NCBI GenBank assembly: GCA_047967505.1
Contig: CM106539.1
Direction: 5' to 3' (one strand)
DNA length: 64,000 nt
DNA from: Dipteris shenzhenensis
Lineage: Eukaryota > Polypodiophyta > Polypodiopsida > Gleicheniales
Below are positions 35,498-46,582 of this stretch, piece by piece. Numbering within the stretch: the first letter of the stretch is position 1; each line of letters opens with the position of its first letter. Under the pieces are notes generated by a model. It saw only the letters and a list, made by a program, of their open reading frames with translations, was not told where the DNA came from and ran no database searches. Both the position numbers and the translations under genes were made by a program.

Positions 35498-36320
35498 CCC
35501 TTAGCCTTTTGAGAAGGCTGTCCTGAACCACTGGAAGGCTGATTTACTGAAGTCTTTGCCTGTCCCTTTACTTTAGGCTTGAATTTTGAAAGCATGGCAT
35601 GTTCACCTGCGCGTGAAGCCATGTTTTTCCTGGTCTGCTCTTCCTGCAGCAGAAGTCCTATATCAACTCGTGAAAATTGAGAGGATTTGCACCCCCCCTC
35701 AACGACAAATTCAGCGAGGTATGAAAGCTGAGATAAGACTCAGGAAGAGAATTCAGAGTAGTGGTAATCATCTCTGAATCAGTAATGATCTCATCAATAT
35801 TCAGCAATTGCTCTCGTAAATCCTGTAGTTTTGTGAGGTGCACTGACATGGAGTCACCCTCTTCCATATGTGTATGAGACAATTCTCTTTTCAGAAAAGA
35901 CACCCTGGCATCATTCCGAGCTGTATACATGCTCTCCAAAATATCCCATGCTGCCTTTGAGGTCTTACACGACCGGATATGCGGAATGATGAATCTTTTC
36001 ACTGAAAGAGAAATACATGACAAAGCTAAAGCATCACGTGAATCCCATCTCTTCTGCTCTGGAGTGGTAGGTATAAGTGTACCAATAACTTGTGCTGCAG
36101 CTATACCCTGTGCACGACCTCTGCCTCCTCCTTGTTGGGGAGGGGTATTAGGTGCCACATTTGCTGGCCGGAACTCGTCCCCATTTACATAGTCCCACAA
36201 ATTACAGGAAATCAGAATATTGCGTACCATAAAACTCCAGAGGGAGTAGTTGGTACCATCCAGTTTATCCTCTTGTGAGAGACCACTGAATTGGAAATCA
36301 TTCTGATTTTGCTGGGCCAT
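35498..36320 (-). pseudogene. copia-2 gag N-terminal part
   Basis: The start is taken at 36320 (MAQQNQNDFQFSGLS), where the UBN2-type gag begins: EDKLDGTNYSLWSFM, a Pro/Gly-rich insert, IIPHIRSCKTSKAAWDIL, and LSHTHMEEGDSMSVHLTKL. The frame stops at 35658 after NFHELI. Downstream codons in another frame read LLLQEEQTRKNMASRAG, so a small indel occurred there. The gene continues at 22686 beyond the TIR element. Confidence 0.92.
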
Positions 36321-37423
36321 GTCTGAGAAAGAAAATACAGCAAATGCAAATCTGAATTCCCTTGCTGAGAATGGAGTGCACAAATCGCAAAAAATACAGC
36401 CAAACACTCGCTAAAAATGCGACTCAAATTTCTGTAATGTCTCTGTTAGAAATCTGCCAGAGCAGCCAATCTCTCCCAAAACCTGCCAAAAGTGCTTCAA
36501 AACACTCACAGAAAGGCAGTGTGAACTGAAACCTGCAAAATTGCTTTCCCAACACAAAAGCCCCAATTGGTGGCTTTAAATTGCAACCAGAAAGGGGCAA
36601 ATGGTCTAAAAGCCCCAAATGTTGCACAAATTGCTCTCTACCTGCAAAAGCCCCAAATTTCACTGCAAAATTGCAGTGTAATTGTAAAAGCCCCAAATGT
36701 TGAGGTGAAATTGAGTTGAAATTGGGGCAAATCCACGAAAAAGCCCCAAATTTTGCAAAATGCCCAATTCAAAGAATATGCTCAAATCTGCCCAAAAATC
36801 TGCTCTGCCAAACAATGGCTCCCTGCAAAATGTACCTGCAAAGAAAATAACCTGCACAGAGAGTTTTCTCCAGCACAACACCTGCAAACGAAGCAGTCCC
36901 GTACTAGTTGTACGGATTGCTGCAGGGAGATGTGTACGACACAGAACGTGAGCTGCGCAGCTGGCAAGTGTACGGTCGCCATACGACATAGTAGTACGAT
37001 CACCGTACGTTGTATGATGTATGAACGTTGCTTGCAGGTACGAAAGTTTGTATGCTGTACGAACTGCCTGCAGTGTACGTGAACATTACGGAAGAAGCAG
37101 TTGTACATGAGCGACGAGATGTACGACTGACGGTACGAGCGCTGTACGGTACGAGGGTTGTACAATTTGGCGACGACGAACTGTACGGAATGTACATGCA
37201 GAGTGTGCGCCTGTGTACGGAATGTACGGAACATGCGCTGCATCAGGTACGGACGACATGCAGATGGCGTAGGGCGGCTGGGCCTGGTACGGACGTACGG
37301 AACAACCAACGGTGGCTGTACGAAATGGTACGAAAGCTGTACAAGCTAGAGCAGAGGCTTGGGCAGGTGACTTGCAGGAGGCGCTTGGGCAAGGAGCTGG
37401 GAGCAGGTCCGGGAAGGAACACT
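36321..37423 (-). other. copia-2 untranslated leader with dense GTAC repeats
   Basis: Between PBS and gag, the part nearest the PBS (36901-37350) contains 25 GTAC tetramers, mostly as TGTACG or GGTACGG. The part nearest gag (36540-36760) repeats GCCCCAAATTTTGCAAA-like words. Open frames of 142-175 codons cross this region on both strands because the repeats lack stops; none matches a protein I know. Confidence 0.8.
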
Positions 37424-37435
37424 GCTCTGATACCA
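37424..37435 (-). other. copia-2 primer binding site, initiator-Met tRNA
   Basis: The minus strand reads TGGTATCAGAGC two bases from the 5' LTR, the same perfect site and spacing as copia-1. Confidence 0.95.
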
Positions 37436-37437
37436 AA

Positions 37438-37681
37438 TGTGAGAATAGGGAGAGAGCAAAAAGTGAGAGCAGGAGCAGGAGAGAGAGAGAGAGAGCTGAA
37501 AACGATAGTTGCAATAGATGAGTGTGTTACAACTGAATAGAGTGATAGGTTTTGTCTAAGTGACAAAACCTTATCCTTCACTAACCGTAGTTAGTGAACT
37601 AACTGTGGTTAGGGGGAAAAACCTCCAACCTACTTATTACATTACATTGGTCACTGCTAAATTATAACAATAATTCTAACA
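37438..37681 (-). repeat. copia-2 5' LTR
   Basis: The 244-bp partner of 19138-19398 has the same TGTTAG...CTCACA ends. It is shorter by a roughly 20-bp deletion near 37615-37626. The TATAA target duplication follows at 37682. Confidence 0.93.
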
Positions 37682-37686
37682 TATAA

Positions 37687-38014
37687 TGTATGGCATAATC
37701 GTCAAACTAGTTATCAAGCAGAACCTTGTACCAATGAACATGAATATCTAAGTCAATATGGTACCAGTTGCGCATCGCTCTGCAAGAGAAGGCTTCTAAA
37801 CTACGGAGATGGAGATGGTCGTGCCCCGTCTTCTGAGAAATCAGCTAGGACATCTTCTGACACGGGTCGGTAATCAATCATTCCACTAAACTGTTGAAAA
37901 ATTTAGCTCCATCGAACTTAGCGGTCAAACCACTGGGTGGTTGGCGTAGTTTGAAGCCATTTCAATGCTTGATGATCTATACGAACAGAGAAATCATGTC
38001 CATACTGCTTGAAA
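37687..38014 (-). pseudogene. gypsy-4 RNase H fragment, first copy
   Basis: The minus strand gives YGHDFSVRIDHQALKWLQT (about 37945-38003), then decayed VRWS and DYRPVSEDVLADFSEDG (about 37810-37875), which corresponds to the end of gypsy RNase H and the connection to integrase. Nearly the same 320 bp recur at 41246-41561. Copia-2 inserted at its lower edge. Confidence 0.8.
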
Positions 38015-38315
38015 TGTCACTGCCCCACTTGTGAGCCCCCGATTGGAGGGGACAAGGGGGCAGGAGACTATAGGGGGAAAAAGGGCTGAGAGTACCTGGC
38101 TAAGTGGAGGATTGCACCAGCACCCTGCGTGGAGGATTGCACCAGCACCATACGGGGGCATATGCAGCAGTACCAATATGGGGCCTTATATAGGCTAGGA
38201 GGCTGGCCTAGAAACCGACCAAGGGGCGGCCATTTAGGCACCTTCATAGGTCGGTGCAGTTGGCTACAGCTGACTGGCCTTGTCGGCCACAGCGCACAGG
38301 GAAAGGAGTAGACTC
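38015..38315 (+). repeat. LTR family F fragment
   Basis: It starts TGTCACTGCCCCACTTG. A GGGGCCTTATATAGGC stretch near 38180 is a candidate TATA box, followed by CGACC-rich sequence. From about 38181 it matches 40617 onward. A LINE follows at 38316. Confidence 0.6.
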
Positions 38316-39990
38316 AGGAGTGCAAAATGCAAAAATGCAGAATGGCAGTACTAAGTCCTGAGTACAACATAGTCATGTCGATCGTCCACTATATATCGAT
38401 CTCAGCATCGTCATCAATATCATCATCATCAGCAGCAACAGCAAGATATCAAGATGGATGAGGCAGTGGAGGCATGAAGTCGGCAATAGAGTGCTGCCGA
38501 CCACTCAAAGGTGCGGTCCTAGCACGTCTCCTGGTCATAGCTCTACGTTTGACAAGGGCTACTGTGACCCCCGTCGGTCGGGCTCCGACTCTAAACAAGG
38601 AGGGGATGTCCCCAAGTGTGATCTATGTGTCGACCCTCTGTCTGAGCTGTCAGGTCACAGGCTCCGAATCACGGTCATGTCGAGGCCTCGTCTCGTGGGA
38701 GTCCATGTGATCTAGCTGAAAGAACTCCGTGATAGAGCTCTGAGAGGGATCAGCCGTAGGAAGAAGTCTGCTCCTATCTCCATGCTCGGAGTATCCTCTC
38801 ACGATGTCTAAGTGCCTCATGAATGAAACCTGCCAAACACCGCTGGTCTGGGTAGGACAGGAAACAAGCCAAAATCCCATAACTATCCCTGAAGAGGCAG
38901 TGGAAACACCCTCGGATCTCATAGTACACAGGACACCTAAAGATGAAATGCTCCTCTATCTCAACCTCCTGCATGTCACACAGTGTGCATATGCGCCTCT
39001 CCCTGGGTAGTCGCTCTGCTCTGCCACTCTCGATGCGAAGTCTGTGTGAAGAGACCCATAACTGCCTAAGAGAGATCCTCAACGAGGGGGATAGGTGAAT
39101 CTGCGTGTATCCTGGTGGGTCAATGAAACCCTCCACTGTGATGTGTAAGAAGTGACTCTGTAGAAGCTAAGCCTCACTGAGAGTTCACTCGGTCCCAACC
39201 AGGTCCGAAATGTATGTAGCTGTAGTAGATTCTCACGGATAACCTGGTTGACCTCGTGTAATAAGAGGGGAGAAAAAGGAGCATCCATGCTATACTCGAA
39301 GGGAGATAGTCTATTCATGTGGAGCCCCAATCGCTCAAACCATCTCTCTGTACGAGCATACCAGCACCTCTAGTCTCCTCCTGCTGCAAGTGCCATATAA
39401 GAGGATAGAGCTATTCATGGTAGCCTGCTACGCCCCGATCCCCATATTCCCTAACTCGGTACAGATACGTGATGACCTGAAATGCAACATCTAGCTGTAA
39501 AGGGGGTGACTCAAACCCAGCCTGCATGATCTGGTGAGGCACGGATGACTTACCACGAATCATCTGTGATAACATGAGAACCTGTAGCTGCTCCACACGG
39601 GTCCACTCTATATCCGACAAGTCTGCCCCAACAAGGGCTACCGTACATCCCCGCCGGGCGAACCAAGGAGTCAAAAAGCAACCCCTTGGTGCGTGGATCC
39701 TGAAAGTGCGAGCGGAAGTACTACCTCTCTAGTCTGGCCAATGAAGCATACCCTCTACTCAAGCGTGCCTGCATCGCAGGTCTCATAGTGAAGCTGCGTC
39801 CGGAGAAGATAACCAAGATAAGTGTATGATGAAACTATCTCAACAGATGACCCCTCAAATGTGAACTGCTCCTGACGCATGATGGCTCGAGATGTATTGA
39901 AGATCATGACCTTAGTTTTACCCAGGTTGACCTTCAAATCATGAGACTCATAAAAGGACTGTAGTGTGTCTAGGTGTCTCTAAAGCCCCT
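38316..39990 (-). pseudogene. LINE ORF2 3' half: RT thumb region and C-terminal zinc domain
   Basis: Minus-strand pieces in order: VNLGKTKVMIFNTSRAIM and SSYTYLGYLL (39937-39755), the post-palm RT region; QLQVLMLSQMIRGKSSVPHQ with GFESPPLQLDVAFQ (about 39620-39490); LHTFRTWLGPSELS (about 39180-39230); and LRIESGRAERLPRERRICTLCD then EEHFIFRCPVYYEIRG (about 38905-39050), a Cys/His zinc-knuckle-like C-terminus (zf-RVT type). Frames change several times. The RT catalytic box lies upstream and is not preserved. The 3' end near 38316-38420 contains GAT-type triplet repeats. Confidence 0.8.
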
Positions 39991-40614
39991 CTGCTAAGGA
40001 ACGGATGTCTCTAAAGGACTGTAGTGTGTCTCTAAAGCCCCATGTCCATGCTGAAACTGTGGTGACTGTGGCATGAAAGTGTGGGACTGAGTCCGAAAAT
40101 TGGACGATGACTGGGTGAACTGGGTGAGGAACGGAGATGACAGTGGAATGGATGAGGCAATCCCAACAGGGTGGGAGCGTGGGCTGACTGAGAGGGAGAG
40201 GGGAGAGTGAAGCGTAATGCGGAACTGTGTATGACACCTTCGAAGTAGGGGTCATAAGTGGTGCGAGAGCTGTAATAGGAGAGGAGGGGAAGGGAACAAC
40301 AACCAGCGCCATGGGCATGAGTATGTCACTGATAGTAGATGTAGAGGGAGCTGAGACTGGAACTAGAGCTGAGCCTGAAGCAGGGGCTGAATTCGAAGTA
40401 GAGATAGAGATAGAGGGAGCTGAGGCTGGAGCTGAAACCAAAACTGAAACTATAGCGGGAGCTGAGGTTGAGGTTCAGGTAGAGATAGATGCTGAAGAAG
40501 CTAAGGGGGGTCCTGCCTTTGCCTAGCTGTCTACCCCGAGTCCACTTCGGTTGTAACATGTGTTCACCTCCTCCAATTTCAGTTGTGTTGTTTGCTTTAG
40601 TCTGGTTTTTCACA
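39991..40614. other. Segment with a GAGCTGAGG-type minisatellite
   Basis: Between 40345 and 40505 imperfect GAGCTGAGGCTGGAGCTGA-like and GAAGTAGAGATAGAG-like units repeat on the plus strand, encoding an acidic A/E/G-rich 99-codon frame (40227-40526). A TAAAGGACTGTAGTGTGTCT duplication lies at 39951-40030. No domain is recognisable. It may be the 5' part of the LINE. Confidence 0.5.
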
Positions 40615-41245
40615 ATATAGGCCAGGAGACTGGCCTAGAAACCGACCAAGGGGCGCCATTTAGGCCCCTTCAAAAGTCAGTGCAGTTGGCTGCAACCGAC
40701 TGGCCTAGTCGGCCATTTTGAGGGCCACAGCTCCACTCCTCCCTCACTTCTCATCACCTGCACAGACCTTCTTTGCACCGGCAAGCACGCAGGGAGAGAA
40801 GTAGACTCAAGAGTTGGTCCAGCATCTCGTGGCTGGTTGTATGCTCATCTTTGAGCTTTTGTCTGCCCACATCTGTGGATGAATATATATCTGAGTTTTG
40901 CTATCTTTCTCTTCCCTTCTCTTTGAGTATTGTTTGAGTTGTGATCAGGAGTGTGACGAGTGAGTGATTATATCCTCTATTTACAACATAATCGTCGAAC
41001 TAGTTATCAAGCAAACCTGCACAGAACTACCTTGCACCGGCAAGGGCGCACGGAGAGGAGTAGACTCAGGAGTTGGTCCAACATCTCGTGGCTGGTTATA
41101 TGCTCATCTTTGAGCTTTTTTCTGCCCACATCTGTGAATGAATATATATCTGAATTTTGCTATCTTTCTCTCCCCTTCTCTTTGAGTGTTTTTTGAGCTG
41201 CGATCAGGAGTGTGACAAGTGAGTAATTCTATCCTCTATTTACAA
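40615..41245 (+). repeat. LTR family F, second copy with internal 259-bp tandem duplication
   Basis: From ATATAGGCCAGGAGACTGGCC it matches 38181-38315. Units 40756-41014 and 41015-41273 are direct copies (both contain TGCTCATCTTTGAGCTTTT and CCTCTATTTACAACATAATC), so the LTR tail is doubled and the second unit runs a little into the gypsy-4 sequence. The LTR start is missing at 40615. Confidence 0.7.
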
Positions 41246-42935
41246 CATAATCGTCGAACTAGTTATCAAGCCAAACCTTGTACCAATGAACGTGAAAATC
41301 TAAGTCAGTATGGTACCAGTTGCGCATCGGTCTGCAAGAGAAGACTTCTAAACTATAGAGATGGAGATCACCATGCCCCGTCTGCTGAGAACATCAGCCA
41401 GGACATCTTCTGACCCAGGTTGGTTGTCAATCATTCCACTAAACTGTTGAAAAGTTTAGCTCCATCGAACCTAGCGGTCAAACCACTGGGTCGTTGGCAT
41501 AGTCTGAAGCCATTTCAATGCTTGATGATCTAGACGAACAGAGATATTATGTCCATACACGAAATGCTTCCATGTTTTTAAGGCATAGGATGATATACAC
41601 TGCCTGAGCTGGTGCGACCCTGAGCGGCCAGCTGTTTGCCTACCCTAACGATCTTCACAGTGGCTGAAGTAACCTCCATGCTGCTGTCCCACAAATACAC
41701 CATTCAAGGCAATGGAATTTGTCGGGATGAGAGTCAACCGGGCTTGCTTGGTGGCTTTGATGGAGATGATATCTTCCGAACTCCCTAAACCTGCAAGTAG
41801 AGGACCTTCTGCCCACCAATCTCGCTGTAAACCTGAAACATGGGGGAAACATGAGGCTCCCCGTGCTGCTCATCTTCAATCTCCTCAATGACCGCTGATG
41901 TTGTATTCATGGGGACTGAAAGCGTTGATGAACCACTTGACGTGGTTGCTTCTACCTGGAGTTTCTTGAATCGAGGGCGATCTTGCTTCTTGTGGCCCTA
42001 CACATGACAATAGAAGCACATGTTCGCTTTGACATAGGTCACCCGGGTTGCTGAATCCAAGAAACCGCCATAACAATCGCTATCCTTTAGTCCACATCTT
42101 CTTCTGCTGCCCGTTTCCAAACTTCTTCCCACCATCTCCTAGCATGGTGGAATTCTAGGACTTCTTGATGTTGGCTAACTTGGATCCTTGAGCCTTGTAC
42201 ATAAGCTCAAAGGTATGGGCAAGCTCGTATGCACTCTCATAATCCCGTGGCCTGAAACTTCAGACACACCATTGGAAGTTTGTACACAAACCATGAAGAA
42301 ACTTTACCTAGCTTTTCGAGTTCCTCCTGTTGCAATGAATGGACATGCAATTGAATGGACACATGTGTAAACCAGTTGGCATAATGGTTCACTAAGGGTG
42401 CATCTCGAAGGATTGACTATGCAATCTATCCAGGTAGTGTAGTGGCAAGAACCGTGTCCTAAGATCTTTCACAAACTCTGTCCACCCATGATGAGGTGTC
42501 CCAAGGTCTGGTCCTTATACCATTTGTGCCACCATGTGACCGCCTCGCCTGTAAGGTGCATCGATGTGAGAATACACCCCTTGTTGTCTTTCGTAGGCAC
42601 AACTAAGAACTAACTCTCGAACTGGTTGAGCCAAGCAATCAACGCTAGGGGTTAGGTCTTACCATCGTAAAATTGAGCTTCCCGAGGAATGAAGCTTCAA
42701 TGGGCCGCGGAACTCTCTCCCCTTCTTTGTCTCCTTGTGGGCGGAGTAGAGAAATGAGAAAATGATGATCCCATTCTTCCATCGCCTCTCGAGCTATGCG
42801 CTCTTTGAGCTCCTTGGCTTGTTGAGCCTCACGATCGCGCTCTTCTTTCGCCTCCGCATCTCTTGGAGCTGAAGCATGCATGCAAAAAGGCTCTATAGGA
42901 TCGAATGAAAGAGAGAGAGAGAGTGCAAGTAGCAA
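41246..42935 (-). pseudogene. gypsy-4 gag with zinc knuckle, and RNase H (second copy); RT deleted
   Basis: From 42935 downward: a coiled-coil-like gag start (EERDREAQQAKELKERIA), LIAWLNQFES and HLTGEAVTWWHKWYKDQTLG near 42510-42620 (Retrotrans_gag), YESAYELAHTFELMYKAQGS near 42180-42240, and a zinc knuckle CFYCHV.GHKKQD at about 41975-42018 with a stop inside and Arg in place of the last Cys. Then unassigned sequence and RNase H: YALKTWKHFVYG near 41555-41590 and RLDHQALKWLQT below 41561. The RT is missing. Gag would form the particle. The element is dead. Confidence 0.8.
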
Positions 42936-43283
42936 AGAGTCGCACGAGTCTTAGCCGTCAAAACTAGGATAGTGAAAAATAGAAGTACAAGGTACTTGTA
43001 CCTAGACCTAGGACTAAGTGTCCTAGGTGTCACATAGGACTAAGTGTCCTATGTGGCCTAAACGGCACTAACACTTTAAGTGCCTACATTTATGCCTACA
43101 AGGCACATACCATGGCCTATAGGGCATCACTAGAACCACCAGAAGATGGCCTACAAACCCCCCTCCATGGGATGGGCTGAAGTACTCTAGAAACGTCTCA
43201 AAATACCTGGCATTTTTTGGTCATGGTGGCACATGTTCATTCAAAAGGATATAGCCACCTATGAATGTACAAGGGATGTCAGA
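42936..43283. other. Spacer beyond copia-3 3' end
   Basis: It has short repeats (GGACTAAGTGTCCTA twice near 43010-43050, CCTACAAGGCA/CCTATAGGGCA words) but no confirmed LTR. The copia-3 3' LTR would be expected here and could not be proven. Confidence 0.4.
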
Positions 43284-44736
43284 TCATGTAACAAAGGGAA
43301 CCAAGTGTAAAGCCTGTCGGAAGACTTCGAACTTGGGACGAGGAAGTGCCTTTGTAAACATATCTGCTATGTTGTCCTCTGTGGGAAGATAGGACAACTC
43401 TATGTCTCCTGCTGACAACCGCTCCCGAACATAATGATAGTGAACTTCAATATGCTTAGTACGCGCATGAAACACTGGGTTACGCACAATGGCCAAAGCA
43501 CTCTGGCTGTCAGTGTAGACAATAGTGGAGGATGTCTGGCAAATACCAAGATCTTTAAGTAATTGTCGAAGCCAAACACACTCTACTGTAGCGGTGAAAG
43601 CTGCCCTGTACTCAGCCTCACAGCTAGACGTGGAAACTGTTGGTTGCTTCTGGCTGAGCCAAGAGATACATGAATTGCCAAGCAAAAAACAATTGCCAGT
43701 ATGTGACACTTTGGTGTCGGAACATCCTGCCCAACCACTATCCGTGTAAGCATGCATGGTAAGTGAACCCTGATCACCATAGAAGAGGGCTAAATCCTGA
43801 GTGCCTCTGAGATATCTGAAGACTCTCTTCACTGCCTGCCAATGCTGCCAATGCTGTGAACTGGGCATGTGCATGAATCTGCTGAGCTGAGAAACTGCAT
43901 ACTGCAAGTCACGTCTGGTGTGACATAAATAAATAAGGCATCCAACAGCCTGCTGATAAAGAGTGATATCACATGGTGGGCTCCCATCATGAGCTGAGAA
44001 TTTGAAGCCAGGGTCCACTGGAGTAGAGATTGGCTTGCAATCCTCAAACTGAAAACGATCAAGGAGCTGTCCAATATACTTGGACTGAGACATCATGATA
44101 TCCCCCTCAACATGAGCAAACTGAATGCCCAAATAATAATGGAGCCGTCCCATGTCTGACATGTCAAAAATATGCTGCAAATCAGCCTTGAAAGCTGCAA
44201 TTTGCTGAGTATCTAGGCCCGTGATGAGCATATCATCCACATATAAAATCAGCACTAAAAAATCAGATCCACTCCCACGGACATAAAGAGTGGGTTCTGT
44301 GGGACTATTCTGAAAACCAAGGGATAGTAAGTGTGCATGAATTTTGGCATACCATGGCCTGGGTGCCTGCTTCAAACCATAAAGGGCTTTTCTAAGCTGG
44401 CATACCTTATTTTCAGAATTAACAACCTCAAAGCCAGAAGGTTGTGTAACATAGACTTCTTCCTCGCAGATCCCCATGAAGAAAAGCAGTCTTGATGTCA
44501 AGTTGGTGCACTTGCCAATAATGATGGGCTGATGTAGCAATGACACATCTAATGGTAGTAATCCTGGATGTGGGAGCAAATGTCTCCTCAAAGTCAATGC
44601 CTTGTTGTTGGGCATACCCTTTTGCAACAAGACGAGCTTTGTATCGATCTATGCTGTCATTTTTGGCAATAGATTGTAACTCAGCTCTCATTGCATCCAT
44701 CCACTCTTTGATGTCAAAAGCATCTTTATGGCGCAC
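43284..44736 (-). pseudogene. copia-3 reverse transcriptase and RNase H
   Basis: Upper frame (44736-44428): DRYKARLVAKGYAQQQGIDF, ITTIRCVIATSAHHYW, LDIKTAFLHGDL. A frameshift near 44470 leads to the 44630-43284 frame: EEVYVTQPSGFEVVNSENK, LYGLKQAPRPWYAK, catalytic YVDDMLITG (intact), CLIYLCHTRRDLQYAVSQ, then RNase H YTDSGWAGCSDTK, SWLSQKQPTVSTSSCEAEY, YTDSQSALAIV, ARTKHIEVHYHYVRERL, and the end FTKALPRPKFE. About 30 residues before the DRYKARL motif are missing against copia-2, so there is a small deletion. It is not autonomous. Confidence 0.92.
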
Positions 44737-45391
44737 AGGCTCTTCATTGCAAGCTGTAGCAAGGAGTGCAAACTCAAGAAAGCGACCATGCTGTCTGTTC
44801 CCTGATCTTGTCCGGGCAGCAAAAGGCTAATCTTGTTTGCTGTCCCTCAATGTATCAAGAAGCCATCTGGGAACTTGCCTTTGCTGTCTATTCACAGCTC
44901 TTTCTTCAATGACTACATCATGAGTAGTGGGATCATTGTGTGCTGGAAGAGAAACCTACAAATCAGCATGAGGTTGTGGCTGATTATTGCTTAGTGGAGG
45001 GCCTGCAGGAGGCTCATGTTGCTGGTCAAAATCCTCTTCTGATGATGGCAGAGGTAACCAAGATTCAAAGGCATCAAACATGTCAACATCTTGCTTTGCT
45101 TTGCAGTCCACAAAAGGAGAAGCTGAATGTTCAGCAAAGATTACATCTCTAATGACAATAATCTTCCCAGTATTTGGTTGATATAACCGATACCCTCTGC
45201 TCTCCTGGCTGTAACCAATAAATATGCATTTGATTGCCTTGTCATCAAGCTTATGTCTCAGCTAACATATGCAAGAGACCCAAAAACTTTGATGTGTGAA
45301 AGTGAAGGCTTTCTACCTTTCCATGCTTCATAAGGTGTAATAGTCTTCAATGCCCGTGTAGGTGATCTATTCAGCACATAGTTGGCACACA
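44737..45391 (-). pseudogene. copia-3 integrase C-terminus and pol linker, multiply broken
   Basis: Translated pieces include CANYVLNRSPTRALKTITPYEAWKGRKPS (split) near 45300-45395 and GYINQILGRLLSL-type sequence near 45150-45190. The spacer before the RT is poorly conserved. Several stops and frameshifts are present. Confidence 0.75.
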
Positions 45392-46582
45392 TTACTGCAT
45401 CAGCCAAAATTTATTGGGCAAAGACTTGGCCTTAAGCATGCATCTGGCCATCTCCATTGTGGACCTGTTTTTCCTTTCAGAAACAGGATTCTGCTGAGGA
45501 GTGTAAGGAGTAGTGCATGAGTGAATAATGCCCCGTGAAGACAGAAATGCATCAAACTCCTTTGACATATACTCTCCCCCCCTATCTATGTTGAGGGTGA
45601 CAAGCTTGCATCCTGATTCATTCTCAACCATATTCAACCATCTCTGAAAGCATAAGAAAACTTCAAATTTGGCCTTTAAAGGATATACCCAGCAATATCT
45701 TGTGAAATCATCAATGAGAGTCATGAAATACTTATACCCCCCAATGGCATTTGTCCTCATTGGGCCACAGACATCACTGTGTACTAGCTGCAATTTCCTT
45801 TTTGAGAGTTTTGGACAATTCTTTTGAAAAGGAAATCGATGCATCTTACCCAAAAGACAACCCTCACACACATAATTGGAAACTGTGTGACTCTGAGGTA
45901 CATCATTTGCCATCTGCTGTGAATGTAGCTTTGCAAGAGCTCTATAACTAAGATGGCCCATTCTCTCATGCCAAAGATGACTTTCAGCAAGCTGTGAATC
46001 TGAAATAGCCAATGCTTCAATAGAAAGTGCAGCTGAATGATGATCAAGGTGATAAAGCCCTTTTTGCAAAGTGCCAGTGAGAACTATGGCATTGTCATCA
46101 CAAAGATCATAAACTAGACATCTGTAGCCATCAAAAATCACTCTGAAACCTGAAGTAGCAATTGCTGAAATTGAAATCAAATTGACTTCAATGTCAGGCA
46201 CAAAAAGAACATTTGTCAGAGTGACAAGATGGCTTGAAATGGATGTGAGCTGCACATCTCCAACTCCTTTTACAACATATGAAGCATTATTAGCACATGT
46301 AGCAGTCCCCTCTCGAGGTGCATCAGCTAAAGAATGAAACAACTGTCTGCAAGATGTGACATGCTTGGAAGCACCACTATCAAAGTACCAGGACTGAGCA
46401 TCATTAGCAGTAAAGAATGCATCACCTTTGGATGGATCAAATGAGCAATGGACAGCCCATGCCCAATCATCCTGAAGAGCATGTGCATGTGAAGCATCTT
46501 CTAGCTCATGGGATTCAATAGCATGAGAGGCATTAACTGTCAATCCTGCTTTCTTTTTCTTTGAAGCATGCGCTTCCTGCAT
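45392..46582 (-). pseudogene. copia-3 protease and integrase core
   Basis: The 396-codon frame has protease SWYFDSGASKHVTS, NVLFVPDIEVNLIS, the integrase zinc domain (LWHERMGHLSYR, CEGCLLGKMHR), HSDVCGPMRTNAIGG, MTLIDDFTRYCWVYPL, NIDRGGEYMSKEF and TPQQNPVSERKNR. As in copia-1, the usual QNGV reads QNPV. It stops at 45392 just after FWLMQ where a homologue would continue. It overlaps the gag frame by 43 bp in another register. Confidence 0.93.

Larger units (their letters stand above)
19138..37681 (-). mobile_element. Ty1/copia element split by a 12.8-kb insertion (copia-2)
   Basis: On the minus strand it runs 5' LTR (37681-37438), PBS, leader, gag, protease, integrase, RT, RNase H, PPT, 3' LTR (19398-19138). 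The perfect 5-bp target duplication TATAA lies at 19133-19137 and 37682-37686, although the flanks are 18.5 kb apart. Without the nested TIR element (22687-35497) copia-2 would be about 5.7 kb. Lesions include frameshifts in gag, an integrase deletion near 21425, an altered RT catalytic motif and stops before RNase H. The target was a gypsy-4 pol. Confidence 0.95.

Noticed and set aside
36782-37540. Overlapping open frames of 142-175 codons on both strands
   Set aside because: They are created by the GTACG-rich copia-2 leader and its LTR; no domain, and both strands are open at once.
40227-40526. 99-codon acidic A/E/G-rich frame as a protein
   Set aside because: It is a translation of a GAGCTGAGG-type minisatellite.
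46540-46582. Programmed gag/pol frameshift in copia-3 at the 43-bp frame overlap
   Set aside because: copia-2 changes register by a different amount in the same interval and other copia elements use one frame, so independent mutations are likelier.
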